Shown here piece by piece: positions 19,242 to 27,746 of a stretch of DNA of 64,000 nt. Each line of letters begins with the position of its first letter. The first letter of the stretch is position 1. Position numbers and translations under genes: made by a program. The notes below the pieces were generated by a model that did not search any database, was not told where the DNA came from, and worked only from the letters and a program-made list of their open reading frames with translations. The stretch is from assembly GCF_021390575.1 (NCBI RefSeq), contig NZ_JAJEJQ010000001.1, forward strand, positions 372,001-436,000. The letters are read 5' to 3'. The DNA is from Paraburkholderia adhaesiva. GTDB taxonomy: Bacteria; Pseudomonadota; Gammaproteobacteria; Burkholderiales; Burkholderiaceae.

Positions 19242-20360
19242 ATGAAGAAGACTCTGATTCTGGCGGCCGTGTCCGCGACGTTTGCATCGGCATCGTATGC
19301 GCAAAGCAGCGTCACGCTGTACGGCGTTGTCGACGCCGGCTTCACGTACACGACCAACATCAACGGCAACAACAATTTCGCGATCACCAGCGGAAACGTC
19401 CAGAACAGCCGCTGGGGCTTGCGCGGCATGGAAGATCTCGGTGGCGGCCTGAAGGCGATCTTCAATCTTGAAAGCGGCTTCGACGTATCGAACGGCTCGT
19501 TGAACAACAGCAGCTCGATGTTCAACCGCATGGCGTACGTCGGCCTGAGCCATCCGGAGTACGGTACGCTCACGCTGGGCCGCCAGTTCGACTCAGTGGT
19601 CGATTACGTCGGTCCGCTCATGGCAGTCGGCACGTGGGGCGGCACCTACACGGCGCACGTCCTCGACAACGACAACGGCAACGCCACGTTCTCGATCAAC
19701 AACTCGGTCAAGTACGCCAGCCCGAACTATGACGGCTTCGAGTTCGGCGGTCTCTACGGCTTCTCGAACAAAGCGGGCGGCTTCGCGGACAACCGCACGT
19801 ACAGCTTCGGCGCGAGCTACAAGTACGACGGCCTGCAGATTGGCGCGGCCTGGCTGCAGGCGCAGGGGATGGACTTCAACGGGGCCGGCTCGGTCCAGGG
19901 TTCGCCGCTCGCCATGTTCAACCTGAATCACCGTCAGCGCGTGTGGGGTGCCGGCGCGAGCTACACCTATGGTCCGTTGGTCGGCGGTGTCGTGTTCACG
20001 CAGACGCGTATCAACGACGTCGGCAGCAACTCGCTGCGCTTCAACAACATTGAAGGTAACCTGCGCTACAACCTGACGCCGGCGCTCGGCATCGGCGCGA
20101 TGTACACGTACACGAATGCCAACGGTTCGGACACGGTGCTCAACACGAACGGCAGCCGTTCGGCACACTGGCACCAGTTCGCGCTGCAAGCTGACTACTC
20201 ACTGTCGAAGCGCACGGACGTGTATCTCGAAGGCGTGGGCCTCTGGGGCTCGGGTGAGAACGCGGTCGGTATGACGCAGATTGGTTCCACGTCGTCGGGC
20301 GGTCTCTCGTCGTCGAAGAACCAGGGCATCATTACGACGGGTATTCGTCACCGCTTCTAA
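19242..20360 (+). CDS. General porin (Gram-negative porin, Burkholderia type)
   Basis: A 372-residue outer-membrane trimeric beta-barrel porin. A Sec signal peptide ends ASASYA|Q at residue 20, and the mature protein begins SSVTLYGVVDAGF, the hallmark of beta-proteobacterial porins. The barrel strands include NSRWGLRGMEDLGGGLKAIF and YGTLTLGRQFD. The chain ends in Phe (TTGIRHRF), the C-terminal signature recognised by the BAM complex. AAGGAAGG precedes the ATG. It is monocistronic, with a strong terminator directly after it. Confidence 0.95.
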   Translation: MKKTLILAAVSATFASASYAQSSVTLYGVVDAGFTYTTNINGNNNFAITSGNVQNSRWGLRGMEDLGGGLKAIFNLESGFDVSNGSLNNSSSMFNRMAYVGLSHPEYGTLTLGRQFDSVVDYVGPLMAVGTWGGTYTAHVLDNDNGNATFSINNSVKYASPNYDGFEFGGLYGFSNKAGGFADNRTYSFGASYKYDGLQIGAAWLQAQGMDFNGAGSVQGSPLAMFNLNHRQRVWGAGASYTYGPLVGGVVFTQTRINDVGSNSLRFNNIEGNLRYNLTPALGIGAMYTYTNANGSDTVLNTNGSRSAHWHQFALQADYSLSKRTDVYLEGVGLWGSGENAVGMTQIGSTSSGGLSSSKNQGIITTGIRHRF

Positions 20361-20385
20361 AGCGGCCTGACTGGTTGAAAAAAGA

Positions 20386-20413
20386 AGAGCGCCCTTAGCG
20401 GCGCTCTTTTTTT
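20386..20413 (+). terminator. Rho-independent terminator of the porin gene
   Basis: AGAGCGCC pairs with GGCGCTCT across a 6-nt loop and is followed by TTTTTTT. Confidence 0.92.
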
Positions 20414-20538
20414 GCCTGTTTTTTTACCTGGATTTGCCAGTTTGGGACGCGTCTGACGTTATCTCGAAATTTGCTCTAGCATGTGGGAACGCTGCCGAAG
20501 CGGTACGGTGCGGCGCACCACAACAACGGAGAATTCTC

Positions 20539-20976
20539 ATGATTGCGCTTCGTCCATTGCAGTTTGCTCTCGCCTTGTCTTTCCTCGTTGCATCGGGCGC
20601 CACGTTCGCCGACACCGTCGCGCTCAAGGCCAATCTCCAGCCGTCCAGCGAAGTCCCGCCGCGTGTGAGCCACGGTCATGGCACGCTCGACGCCACGTTC
20701 GACACGTCGACGAAGTCGCTGCAATGGACGGTGACTTACGCTGACCTGTCGGGTCCTGTCGCGGCCGCGCACTTCCACGGTCCGGCGCCCGTTGGCCAGA
20801 ACGCCAATGTGCAGGTGCCGATTGCGAAGGGCGATACGCCGAGCCCGATCAAGGGAACGGCGACCCTTGACGAAAAGCAGGCAGCCGATCTCATGGCCGG
20901 GCAGTGGTACGTCAACGTTCACACGAAGCAGAATCCGTCCGGCGAAATTCGCGGCCAGGTGTTGCCGGCCAACTGA
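20539..20976 (+). CDS. Exported CHRD-domain protein
   Basis: A 145-residue protein with an N-terminal signal peptide (predicted cut GATFA|DTV at residue 24) and a single CHRD (chordin) domain. Conserved CHRD features are SSEVPPRVSHGHGTLDATFD, AAHFHGPAP and the C-terminal GQWYVNVHTKQNPSGEIRGQV. Bacterial CHRD proteins are periplasmic or secreted and of unknown biochemical function. CGGAGA lies before the ATG. It follows the porin terminator and so has its own promoter, and it may share a transcript with the hydrolase gene 78 bp downstream. Confidence 0.9.
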   Translation: MIALRPLQFALALSFLVASGATFADTVALKANLQPSSEVPPRVSHGHGTLDATFDTSTKSLQWTVTYADLSGPVAAAHFHGPAPVGQNANVQVPIAKGDTPSPIKGTATLDEKQAADLMAGQWYVNVHTKQNPSGEIRGQVLPAN

Positions 20977-21054
20977 CGGTGCGTATTGGCGTCTTGTCCG
21001 CGGCGCGCGTGCCATGCCGTGGCGCCGCGGTGCAGCTTACCGGAGCGTGAGCCG

Positions 21055-22005
21055 ATGAGCTGGCAAAGCGCGCTGATTTGCTGGTTTCTGCGCCGACGAT
21101 TTCTGCCCGCAACACGCGAGCCGATCGACGTCGCTTTTGCACGCGCGCATGCGGCGAAGCGCGTGTGGTCTCCGCGTCCGCCCAACGGCTTTCGACTCCA
21201 CGAGCAATACGCTGCCGCCGATGCGCCGTTGCGCGGGGAGTGGCTGCTCCGCGTGGCAGGGGCGACGCGCACCATCCTCTATTTCCACGGCGGCGGCTAC
21301 TACTTCTGCTCGCCGAAATCCCATCGCTCGATTACCTTTGGTCTCGCTCCGCGTGCACAAGCCGACGTGTTCTCGCTCGACTATCGCCTCGCGCCCGAGC
21401 ATCCGTTCCCCGCTGCACACGACGATGCGCTCGCTGCGTACCGGCAGTTGCTGGCCACTGGCAGGCGCGCCGGGTCGATCGTGATTGCGGGCGACTCCGC
21501 GGGCGGTGGGCTTGCGCTCGCGACGCTGGTTGCGCTGCGCGACGCCGGCGATCCGCTGCCGGCCGGCGCGCTGCTCTATTCACCGTGGACCGATCTCGCC
21601 TGTACTGGCGCGTCGCTTCGCGAAAACGACGGGCAAGATCCGATGTTCAGTGCCGACGCGTTCGCTCGCGTGGCGCCACTTTATCTCGGCGCGACGCACG
21701 CAACGCATCCCTGGGCATCGCCGGTCCACGCCGACCTGCGTGGCTTGCCGCCGCTCTTCATGCTGGCGGGCAGCACAGAGGTGCTACTCGACGACACGTT
21801 GCGCGTCGCCGACCGCGCCCGCGCCGCGGGCGTGCGTGTCGAATGCGAGATAGGGCAGGGTTTGCCGCACATCTGGCCGATTTACGCGCCGTTTGCGCCG
21901 GAGGCGCGGCGCGCGCTCGACGACTCGGCCCGTTTCGTGCGGCGTGTCACCGCGACGGCGGACGCGCAGGGCCCTCAGTCGAGCGAAACGTCGATCGCTT
22001 CGTAG
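21055..22005 (+). CDS. Alpha/beta hydrolase, hormone-sensitive-lipase family esterase
   Basis: A 316-residue alpha/beta hydrolase. The oxyanion-hole motif HGGG (LYFHGGGYYF) and nucleophile elbow GDSAGG with the catalytic Ser define family IV (HSL-like) carboxylesterases. YRLAPEHPFPAAHDD is characteristic, and the catalytic His is likely in GLPHIWPIY. No signal peptide is seen. ATG 21055 follows CGGAGCG. The 3' end overlaps the convergent EcsC-family gene by 31 bp. The natural ester substrate is unknown. Confidence 0.9.
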   Translation: MSWQSALICWFLRRRFLPATREPIDVAFARAHAAKRVWSPRPPNGFRLHEQYAAADAPLRGEWLLRVAGATRTILYFHGGGYYFCSPKSHRSITFGLAPRAQADVFSLDYRLAPEHPFPAAHDDALAAYRQLLATGRRAGSIVIAGDSAGGGLALATLVALRDAGDPLPAGALLYSPWTDLACTGASLRENDGQDPMFSADAFARVAPLYLGATHATHPWASPVHADLRGLPPLFMLAGSTEVLLDDTLRVADRARAAGVRVECEIGQGLPHIWPIYAPFAPEARRALDDSARFVRRVTATADAQGPQSSETSIAS

Positions 22006-22847
22006 GCCGCCTGGACTGCCGCTTCGCCGTAGCGGCGTTCGAGCCGTCGCACGGTGAAGTGGCCATGCGCGACATGCTGGAAGTGATTCATGAACACGGT
22101 GTTGACCATGGCGCCGAGTACGGCACCGATCGCCGGGATCGATTTCGCCGCGACCTGCTCGGTCACCTGCACCGAAAAGCGCGCAGCGATGTTTTGCATG
22201 AGCTTGACGAGCGCTGTCGATCCATGGACGGCGAAGCCTTTCGTCGCCATCTCCGAGGACGCCTTCGACACCGCCTGCGCCAGCGCCCCGCGCACGATGA
22301 AGTAGCCGAAGTCGGCTTCGTCGTCGGTGGGCGAGCGGCCGCCCATGCCGAACACCGTCAGGCATTGCAGCTGGGTGTCGGGATTCGCGAGGTCCTCGCC
22401 CTCGCTGCGCGCGATGTCGCAGATCGAGCGGAACATCAGCGTCGTCGTGACCGGCAGTTCGACCGGCAGCGCGAACAGGCCGAACGCGCCGCCCGCCGCG
22501 CCGGTCGTCGCAACCGCGAATTTGTGGAGCAGATTGCCCGGCTTCGCACCCGGCGCGCCGTTCCCGACAGCGCCCTTGCCAAGCGTCTTGAGCGCGATCT
22601 GCAGGCATCTGCGCAGCGCGGCCTGGGTCGCCTCGTTCACCTTGTCGCTCGCGAGCCCGGGCAGTTTCGCGATCATCTTTTCAACGGGCGCACCGACGAT
22701 GGCCGCCAGTTGCATGCCGAGCGGCGGACTTTCGAGCAGGTGCTTGGCGCGCCGCAGCGTCTCGAGGTCGGCTTCGGACAGTGCCACGGTGGTGTCCGGG
22801 GTATCGGGCGCATCGGGCACATTGGACGTTTCGGACTGTGGCCCCAT
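21975..22847 (-). CDS. EcsC family protein
   Basis: A 290-residue protein matching the EcsC family by its conserved pattern: KMIAKLPG, an alanine-rich helical stretch, FALPVELPVTTTLMFRSICDIA, and a C-terminal GAVLGAMVNTVFMNHFQHVAHGHF. The family is named from the Bacillus ecs operon and is of unknown molecular function; hydrophobic helices suggest membrane association. The start is ATG 22847, with GGGAG upstream. It is divergent from the efflux MFS gene. Confidence 0.85.
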   Translation of the reverse strand: MGPQSETSNVPDAPDTPDTTVALSEADLETLRRAKHLLESPPLGMQLAAIVGAPVEKMIAKLPGLASDKVNEATQAALRRCLQIALKTLGKGAVGNGAPGAKPGNLLHKFAVATTGAAGGAFGLFALPVELPVTTTLMFRSICDIARSEGEDLANPDTQLQCLTVFGMGGRSPTDDEADFGYFIVRGALAQAVSKASSEMATKGFAVHGSTALVKLMQNIAARFSVQVTEQVAAKSIPAIGAVLGAMVNTVFMNHFQHVAHGHFTVRRLERRYGEAAVQAAYEAIDVSLD

Positions 22848-22974
22848 AAATCTCCCGCTGGAAGTGGAGTTTGCGTTCAGCGTGCATCGTTCAGAGCGGC
22901 GGGCGGCGTGCCCGCGGCTCGCGAACGTCAAGTGTGCCCAGTGTAGGGGATGACGTCGTGATATTATTTTAATC

Positions 22975-22988
22975 TTTGACGCGTCAAA
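22975..22988. promoter_or_regulatory. Perfect 14-bp palindrome upstream of the MFS-MarR genes
   Basis: TTTGACGCGTCAAA is self-complementary and lies 18-31 bp before the MFS ATG, in the divergent region shared with the EcsC gene. Its position next to an efflux gene followed by a MarR gene makes it a natural MarR operator candidate. Confidence 0.5.
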
Positions 22989-23005
22989 CGTTGCTGGATC
23001 AAAAA

Positions 23006-24601
23006 ATGGCTGTCCATACTGCCGCCCACCACACAAGTGGGCAGGTTCTGCCGTTCCGTGAGTCGCTGCTGGCCATGCTCGGTGTTTCCTTCGTGACGAT
23101 GCTGGTCGCACTCGATCAGACTGTTGTCGGGACCGCGCTGCCTACCATCGTCTCCGAACTGCGCGGCTTCGAGCTGTACGCATGGGTCGCGACGTCGTAC
23201 CTGCTCACGTCGGTGATTACCGTCCCGATTTTTGGCCGGCTCGGCGATTACTACGGGCGCAAGCCATTCCTGATTGCGTCGATCGTCGTCTTCACCGCCG
23301 CCTCGGTACTTTGCGGCGCCGCCAACAGCATGCTGTTCCTTGTGATCGCGCGCGGGCTACAGGGCATCGGCGGCGGCATGCTGGTTGGCACCGCCTTCGC
23401 CTGCATTCCCGATCTTTTTCCCGATTCGGTCGTTCGCCTGCGCTGGCAGGTGCTCATGAGTTCGGCGTTTGGTATCGCCAACGCGATCGGACCGTCGCTC
23501 GGCGGGTTCCTCACGCAGTACTACGGCTGGCGCTCGGTGTTCTACGTGAACCTGCCGGTCGGGCTCGTTTCGCTCGTCTTCGTCTTGCGCTATCTGCCGC
23601 ATTTGCGGCACGTCGTACACGAGACGCGCATGCGGCTCGACTGGCCCGGCGCGCTCCTCATCGCGCTCGCGCTCGGTAGCCTGCAACTGTTCGTCGAACG
23701 CTTGCCGAGGCACGGCCTGTCGTTCTCCGCCGTGGTGCTGCTCGCCGTCGCCGTCTCCGCCGCGTGGGCGCTGTGGCGCTGGGAGCGCCGCTGTCCTCAG
23801 GCGATTCTCCCTGTCGACATGTTCCGCAACCCGAGCCTCACGGCGCTCTTCACCCTTGCGGTTCTGGGCGGATTCACGATGTTCTCGCTGCTGTTCTACG
23901 CACCGCTCTTGTTCCAGGGCGGGTTCGGGATGTCGCCGAACGAGGCGGGCCTCGTCATCACGCCGCTCGTCGTGTTCATCACCATCGGAAGCATTGCGAA
24001 CGGGCGCATCGTTTCGCGCATCCGCAACCCGAACGTCATGCTCTATATCGGCTTTGCGATGATCGCCGTGGCATGTCTCTCCATTTTCGTCGCGACGCAT
24101 ACTACGCCGCGGCCGTTGCTGATGTCGCTGATGATCTTCGGTGGACTCGGGCTCGGTTTCGTCTTGCCGAATCTCACCATATTCACGCAGCAAACCGCCG
24201 GGCGTGAGCACCTCGGTATCGCGACGGCGCTCCTGCAGTCGCTGCGGATGATCGGCGGGATGTTCGGCACGGCGCTTACCGGAACGATGGTCACGCATCT
24301 GTACGCGAGCGGCGTGCGCAATGCGCTCGATGCCGATCACGCGACGCACTGGATGCCACAGCTCGCCGATCCGCAGATTCTCATCAACCGCGACGCCCAG
24401 GCCTCGCTGATCGCCGATCTCACGCACGCAGGGCACAATGGCGCGCTGCTGCTCGAGTCCGCGCGCGAATCGCTCGTTGGCGCGATTCATCTGGGCATCG
24501 CTGTGGCGGGCGTGATTGCGCTCGTGTCGCTCTGGCAGACGCGGCGCGTGCCGCCCGTCCGTCTGCAACGCAAGGTCGAGCCCGTCGTCCACGCGGACTG
24601 A
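23006..24601 (+). CDS. DHA2-family (14-TM) MFS drug efflux transporter
   Basis: A 531-residue inner-membrane drug:H+ antiporter of the EmrB/QacA type. The family signature LDQTVVGTALPTI is in helix 1 and motif A reads GRLGDYYGRKP. Motif C-like GPSLGGFL follows in the fifth helix region. About 14 hydrophobic segments are present. The start is ATG 23006; an upstream TTG frame would run through the palindrome. No membrane-fusion partner gene is adjacent, so it probably works alone in the inner membrane. The MarR gene follows 51 bp downstream on the same strand. Confidence 0.93.
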   Translation: MAVHTAAHHTSGQVLPFRESLLAMLGVSFVTMLVALDQTVVGTALPTIVSELRGFELYAWVATSYLLTSVITVPIFGRLGDYYGRKPFLIASIVVFTAASVLCGAANSMLFLVIARGLQGIGGGMLVGTAFACIPDLFPDSVVRLRWQVLMSSAFGIANAIGPSLGGFLTQYYGWRSVFYVNLPVGLVSLVFVLRYLPHLRHVVHETRMRLDWPGALLIALALGSLQLFVERLPRHGLSFSAVVLLAVAVSAAWALWRWERRCPQAILPVDMFRNPSLTALFTLAVLGGFTMFSLLFYAPLLFQGGFGMSPNEAGLVITPLVVFITIGSIANGRIVSRIRNPNVMLYIGFAMIAVACLSIFVATHTTPRPLLMSLMIFGGLGLGFVLPNLTIFTQQTAGREHLGIATALLQSLRMIGGMFGTALTGTMVTHLYASGVRNALDADHATHWMPQLADPQILINRDAQASLIADLTHAGHNGALLLESARESLVGAIHLGIAVAGVIALVSLWQTRRVPPVRLQRKVEPVVHAD

Positions 24602-24652
24602 CGTGGCCAGAATTCCAGCCTGAAGCCAGGCCATAACGACAAAAGTCACGAC

Positions 24653-25117
24653 ATGGATACACCGGATCGCATCGCCATCGTCCAGCAGTTCGGAAGGACC
24701 TATCGCGCGTTCATGGCGGGTTTCGAGGCGCAGGTGGGGCATCCGCTGCCGCGCTGGCGCATCATGCTCGCGCTGTACGAGCAGAACGGGGAATCGTCGC
24801 AGAAGCGGCTCGTCGAGAGGTTGCGCGTCGATCCTGGCGCGCTCACGCGGCAGTTGAAGTCGCTCGAATCGCTCGGCTGGATCGAGCGCAGCAGCGACGC
24901 ACGTGACAATCGCATCACGAACGTCCGTCTTACCGAAGCCGGGCGCTCTGCAACCGAAGCGAGCCTGCCGCGCCGCAACGCGTTTCTGAACCTGACGATG
25001 TCGCTACCCGACGACGCGCTGGCAGCGCTCTCGGGCGCGCTTCGCATGATGGAGGCGCGCATCGGCGAGGCGGCGAGCGCTGCGCAAGCGCAGGCCGACG
25101 CCGCTGGCGGCACCTGA
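24653..25117 (+). CDS. MarR-family transcriptional regulator
   Basis: A 154-residue winged-helix regulator. Typical MarR features are PLPRWRIMLALYEQ, VERLRVDPGALTRQLKSLESLGWIER (recognition helix) and the beta-wing SDARDNRITNVRLTEAG. Codirectional placement right after an efflux pump suggests it represses the pump and itself in response to a phenolic or drug ligand, probably through the palindrome at 22975-22988; both points are inference. Confidence 0.92.
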   Translation: MDTPDRIAIVQQFGRTYRAFMAGFEAQVGHPLPRWRIMLALYEQNGESSQKRLVERLRVDPGALTRQLKSLESLGWIERSSDARDNRITNVRLTEAGRSATEASLPRRNAFLNLTMSLPDDALAALSGALRMMEARIGEAASAAQAQADAAGGT

Positions 25118-25178
25118 CACCCTGCGTCGCCGGGCCTCGCGCTCTTGCCGCGCAAGGTTGCGCGTCGCGCGAAACGAA

Positions 25179-26477
25179 TCAGAAGTACGTCCCGATCACT
25201 TCCGTCACCTGATACGACGGATCCACCATCAGCACCTGACGCCACTTGTCGAACGTGAGGCACGGGTGCGAAATGTCGAAGGCGATCATGTCGCCGACTT
25301 CGATATCGGCGTCTGCTGGAATCTGCAGGTAGGCGTGCTGATCCATCATCTGGAAGATTTGCCAGCCTTCGCTCGCGGCGATCTCGCGGGGCGCCGCGCC
25401 GCTTGCGCGATCGCGCGACGGACGGAAGTGCCGTGAGGGCTCGGGAAAACCTGCGTCGTACGCGGCATCGCGCTTGCCGAAGCCGATAATCGCGCGACCC
25501 GGTTCCGGAATCGACTGCACATAGGCCCAGAGCTGCAGCGCGGGCAGGAGCGCGACGCCCATCTCACGCGCGACCGGATTGCGCGTGAGGATCTGCGACT
25601 GCGCTTCCTTGTACACGCCGACGTCGTGCGTCACATAGCAGCCGGGGCGCAGCACGACTTCGACGACATCCGCTTTCGAGGCGCCTGCGAATTCTTCGGC
25701 GACCACGTCATACCAGGCCGATCCCGCGCCGGAGAGCAGCGCGGGCGCGCGCGCGAATCGGCCCGCGGCGGCCAGCTCCTTCGTGATGTTGACGGCATCG
25801 CGCAGGAACGCGCGGACTTCGCTTTCCTCCTTGAGGATGCCCTCGTAGAGTTCGACGCCCGCGAGCTTGATCGAATCGCGATTGCGCCTGATTGCTTCAA
25901 CCACCGCATCGCGCGTTTGCGCGTCGCGCACGCCAGTGCGGCCGCCCGGCACGCCAAGTTCGAGCAGCACCTGCAGCTTGCGCCCGGCCGCGCGAAAGAA
26001 CTCACCCAGTTGCTCGACGCCCTGCACCGAATCGACGAGACAGAAAAACTCGAAGTCGGGATCGCTGAGCAGTTCGCCGATCATCATCATGTTGTGGCGC
26101 CCGACCAGCTGATTCGCCATCAGTACGCGCGTGATGCCGCCTCGATACGCGATGCGCGTCTGGTGCGCGGTCGCCAGCGTGATGCCCCACGCACCGGTGT
26201 CGATCTGGCGGCGAAAGAGTTGCGGCGCCATCGTCGTCTTGCCGTGCGGGGCGAGCTTCACGCCGTAGCGCGTGACGAAATCCTGCATCCATTTCAGGTT
26301 GTGCTCGACGCGGTCCGAATAGAGGACTGCGGCGGGCAGGCTCACATCCTCGTTCAGCAAGTTCCACTCGAGTCGTGATGCGTCGGCGAGCTGCACGCTC
26401 GTGCCCGGCACGTTCCCGAGTCCTTTGCTGTTCGGGTCGACTGTCGCGCCCTGATAGTTTGTAACTTTCATTTCCAT
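25179..26477 (-). CDS. DSD1-type PLP-dependent D-amino-acid deaminase / D-threonine aldolase-like
   Basis: A 432-residue fold-type III (alanine-racemase N-terminal fold) PLP enzyme. The PLP lysine is probably Lys80 in LAPHGKTTMAPQLF. The C-terminal D-serine-dehydratase-like domain carries the metal-binding pattern DQHAYLQI and SHPCLTFDKW, whose His and Cys are the usual zinc ligands. The family removes ammonia from D-serine/D-threonine-like substrates or splits them. ATG 26477 is preceded by GGAGCGA. It is divergent from the RpiR regulator and lies beside a D-aminoacylase and a RidA gene, so a D-amino acid is the likely substrate. Confidence 0.88.
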   Translation of the reverse strand: MEMKVTNYQGATVDPNSKGLGNVPGTSVQLADASRLEWNLLNEDVSLPAAVLYSDRVEHNLKWMQDFVTRYGVKLAPHGKTTMAPQLFRRQIDTGAWGITLATAHQTRIAYRGGITRVLMANQLVGRHNMMMIGELLSDPDFEFFCLVDSVQGVEQLGEFFRAAGRKLQVLLELGVPGGRTGVRDAQTRDAVVEAIRRNRDSIKLAGVELYEGILKEESEVRAFLRDAVNITKELAAAGRFARAPALLSGAGSAWYDVVAEEFAGASKADVVEVVLRPGCYVTHDVGVYKEAQSQILTRNPVAREMGVALLPALQLWAYVQSIPEPGRAIIGFGKRDAAYDAGFPEPSRHFRPSRDRASGAAPREIAASEGWQIFQMMDQHAYLQIPADADIEVGDMIAFDISHPCLTFDKWRQVLMVDPSYQVTEVIGTYF

Positions 26478-26521
26478 TCGCTCCATTTCGCCACTGGACA
26501 ACGTCTGGCGTTGACCCGAAG

Positions 26522-26540
26522 ATGGTACACAAAGTACCAT
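26522..26540. promoter_or_regulatory. Inverted repeat operator candidate between deaminase and RpiR genes
   Basis: ATGGTAC-ACAAA-GTACCAT is a perfect 7-bp-arm inverted repeat, 45 bp upstream of the deaminase start and 83 bp upstream of the regulator start. It is the only strong dyad in this divergent region. Confidence 0.55.
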
Positions 26541-26622
26541 GGCCACGTGAATTGTTATTTGTTAACAGAACGCGTCAAAATTGCACGGGGTTCGCCCGAT
26601 ACTGGCCGTTCACGCCTGCCCA

Positions 26623-27585
26623 ATGTCCGTCCACATGAATTCTGCCGTTGAACCGGGCCGCTTCGATATCGTCGCACGCATCGCAGGGTGCGTGCCCACG
26701 TTGCGTCCGGCCGAGCGCGAGGTCGCTGCGCTGATCCTCGATGACCTCGCGAGCGCAGCGCGCGCGAGCATCGGCGAACTGGCGCGGCGCGCCGGCGTGA
26801 GCGTCGCGTCCGTGACCCGCTTCGCCAAGACGGTGGGCTGCGAGGACGTGCGCGAACTGAAGCTGCGGCTCGCGCAGGCGGCTGCCGTGGGTGAGCGTTT
26901 CCTGCGCAGCGGCGCGATGGCCGAGGCCGGGAAGGGCACGAAGCGGCGCGGCAGCGGCGAACGGGATAAGCGCGGCAAGGACGCCGCGCCCGAACCGCTC
27001 GCCACGCGCGTCTTCGACGAAATCCATACGGCGCTCGCGCGCAATCATGATTTGTTGCGCGAGGCGCCGATCGCCGAGGCCGCCGAGGCGTTGCGCGCTG
27101 CACGCATGATCTACGTGTTTGGCATGGGCGGAAGCTCCACGGCGCTCGCCGACGAAATGCGCTTTCGCCTCGTGCGACTTGGCCGCCCGGTGGCGTCGTA
27201 TCAGGACAGCCTGTTGCAGCGCATGGTGGCGAGCACGATGTCACCGGAGTCCGTCGTCGTTGCGCTTTCCGTGACGGGGCGCGTGCCGGAGATGCTCGAC
27301 AGTTGCCGCATCGCGCGCGACTACGGCGCGAAAATCATTGCGCTTACCGCGCCCGCTTCGCCGCTTGCTGCGATGGCCGACTGGCTCGTTCCGATCGTCG
27401 CTGGCGAGACCGATTTCATTTACAAGCCGTCATCGTCGCGCTACGCGATGATGATGGCGCTCGATGTCCTTGTGACCGAACTGGCGCTCTCCCAGCCCGA
27501 GCAAACGCGCGAATTGCTGCGCCGCGTGAAGCACACGCTCGATGCGCATCGCGGGGGCGGTGAGCGGCAGCCGCTTGGTGATTGA
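26623..27585 (+). CDS. RpiR/MurR-family transcriptional regulator
   Basis: A 320-residue regulator. The N-terminal HTH_6 domain contains LRPAEREVAALILDD and IGELARRAGVSVASVTRFAKTVG (about residues 25-85). After a charged linker of about 40 residues comes a SIS domain (VFGMGGSSTALADEMRFRL, then VVALSVTGRVPEM) from about residue 160, which normally binds phosphosugars or related ligands. ATG 26623 or 26635 could start it. The location suggests control of the flanking D-amino-acid genes, with the SIS domain sensing a pathway metabolite. Confidence 0.92.
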   Translation: MSVHMNSAVEPGRFDIVARIAGCVPTLRPAEREVAALILDDLASAARASIGELARRAGVSVASVTRFAKTVGCEDVRELKLRLAQAAAVGERFLRSGAMAEAGKGTKRRGSGERDKRGKDAAPEPLATRVFDEIHTALARNHDLLREAPIAEAAEALRAARMIYVFGMGGSSTALADEMRFRLVRLGRPVASYQDSLLQRMVASTMSPESVVVALSVTGRVPEMLDSCRIARDYGAKIIALTAPASPLAAMADWLVPIVAGETDFIYKPSSSRYAMMMALDVLVTELALSQPEQTRELLRRVKHTLDAHRGGGERQPLGD

Positions 27586-27620
27586 CTGCGTTGCATGGGA
27601 TGGGAACGCTCTGCGTGGGT

Positions 27621-27730
27621 CCGGAGTAAGTGCTGAAGCACTAACTCCGGGCCGACATAAGCGCTAAAGCGCCAAGTCCGATCGACAGCTCTGCATGGGA
27701 TGGGACTAAGTGCTAAAGCGCTAAGTCCCA
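27621..27730 (+). repeat. Array of three 30-bp palindromic repeats in a gene leader (locus A)
   Basis: The units are 27621-27650 (CCGGAGT-A-AGTGCT-GA-AGCACT-A-ACTCCGG), a degenerate unit at 27652-27681, and 27701-27730 (TGGGACT-A-AGTGCT-AA-AGCGCT-A-AGTCCCA). Outer arms differ between the first and third units but stay fully complementary, and an A.A mismatch recurs at the same place. The linker TCGACAGCTCTGCATGGGA also occurs, diverged, at locus B (42439-42568). The last unit ends 4 bp before the SD of the D-aminoacylase gene. Confidence 0.88.
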
Positions 27731-27746
27731 TCGACAGGAGAAACAT

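Noticed and set aside
21078..22946. 622-codon plus-strand frame through the hydrolase and EcsC genes
   Set aside because: Arg-rich translation with no motif; both strands already carry recognised genes.
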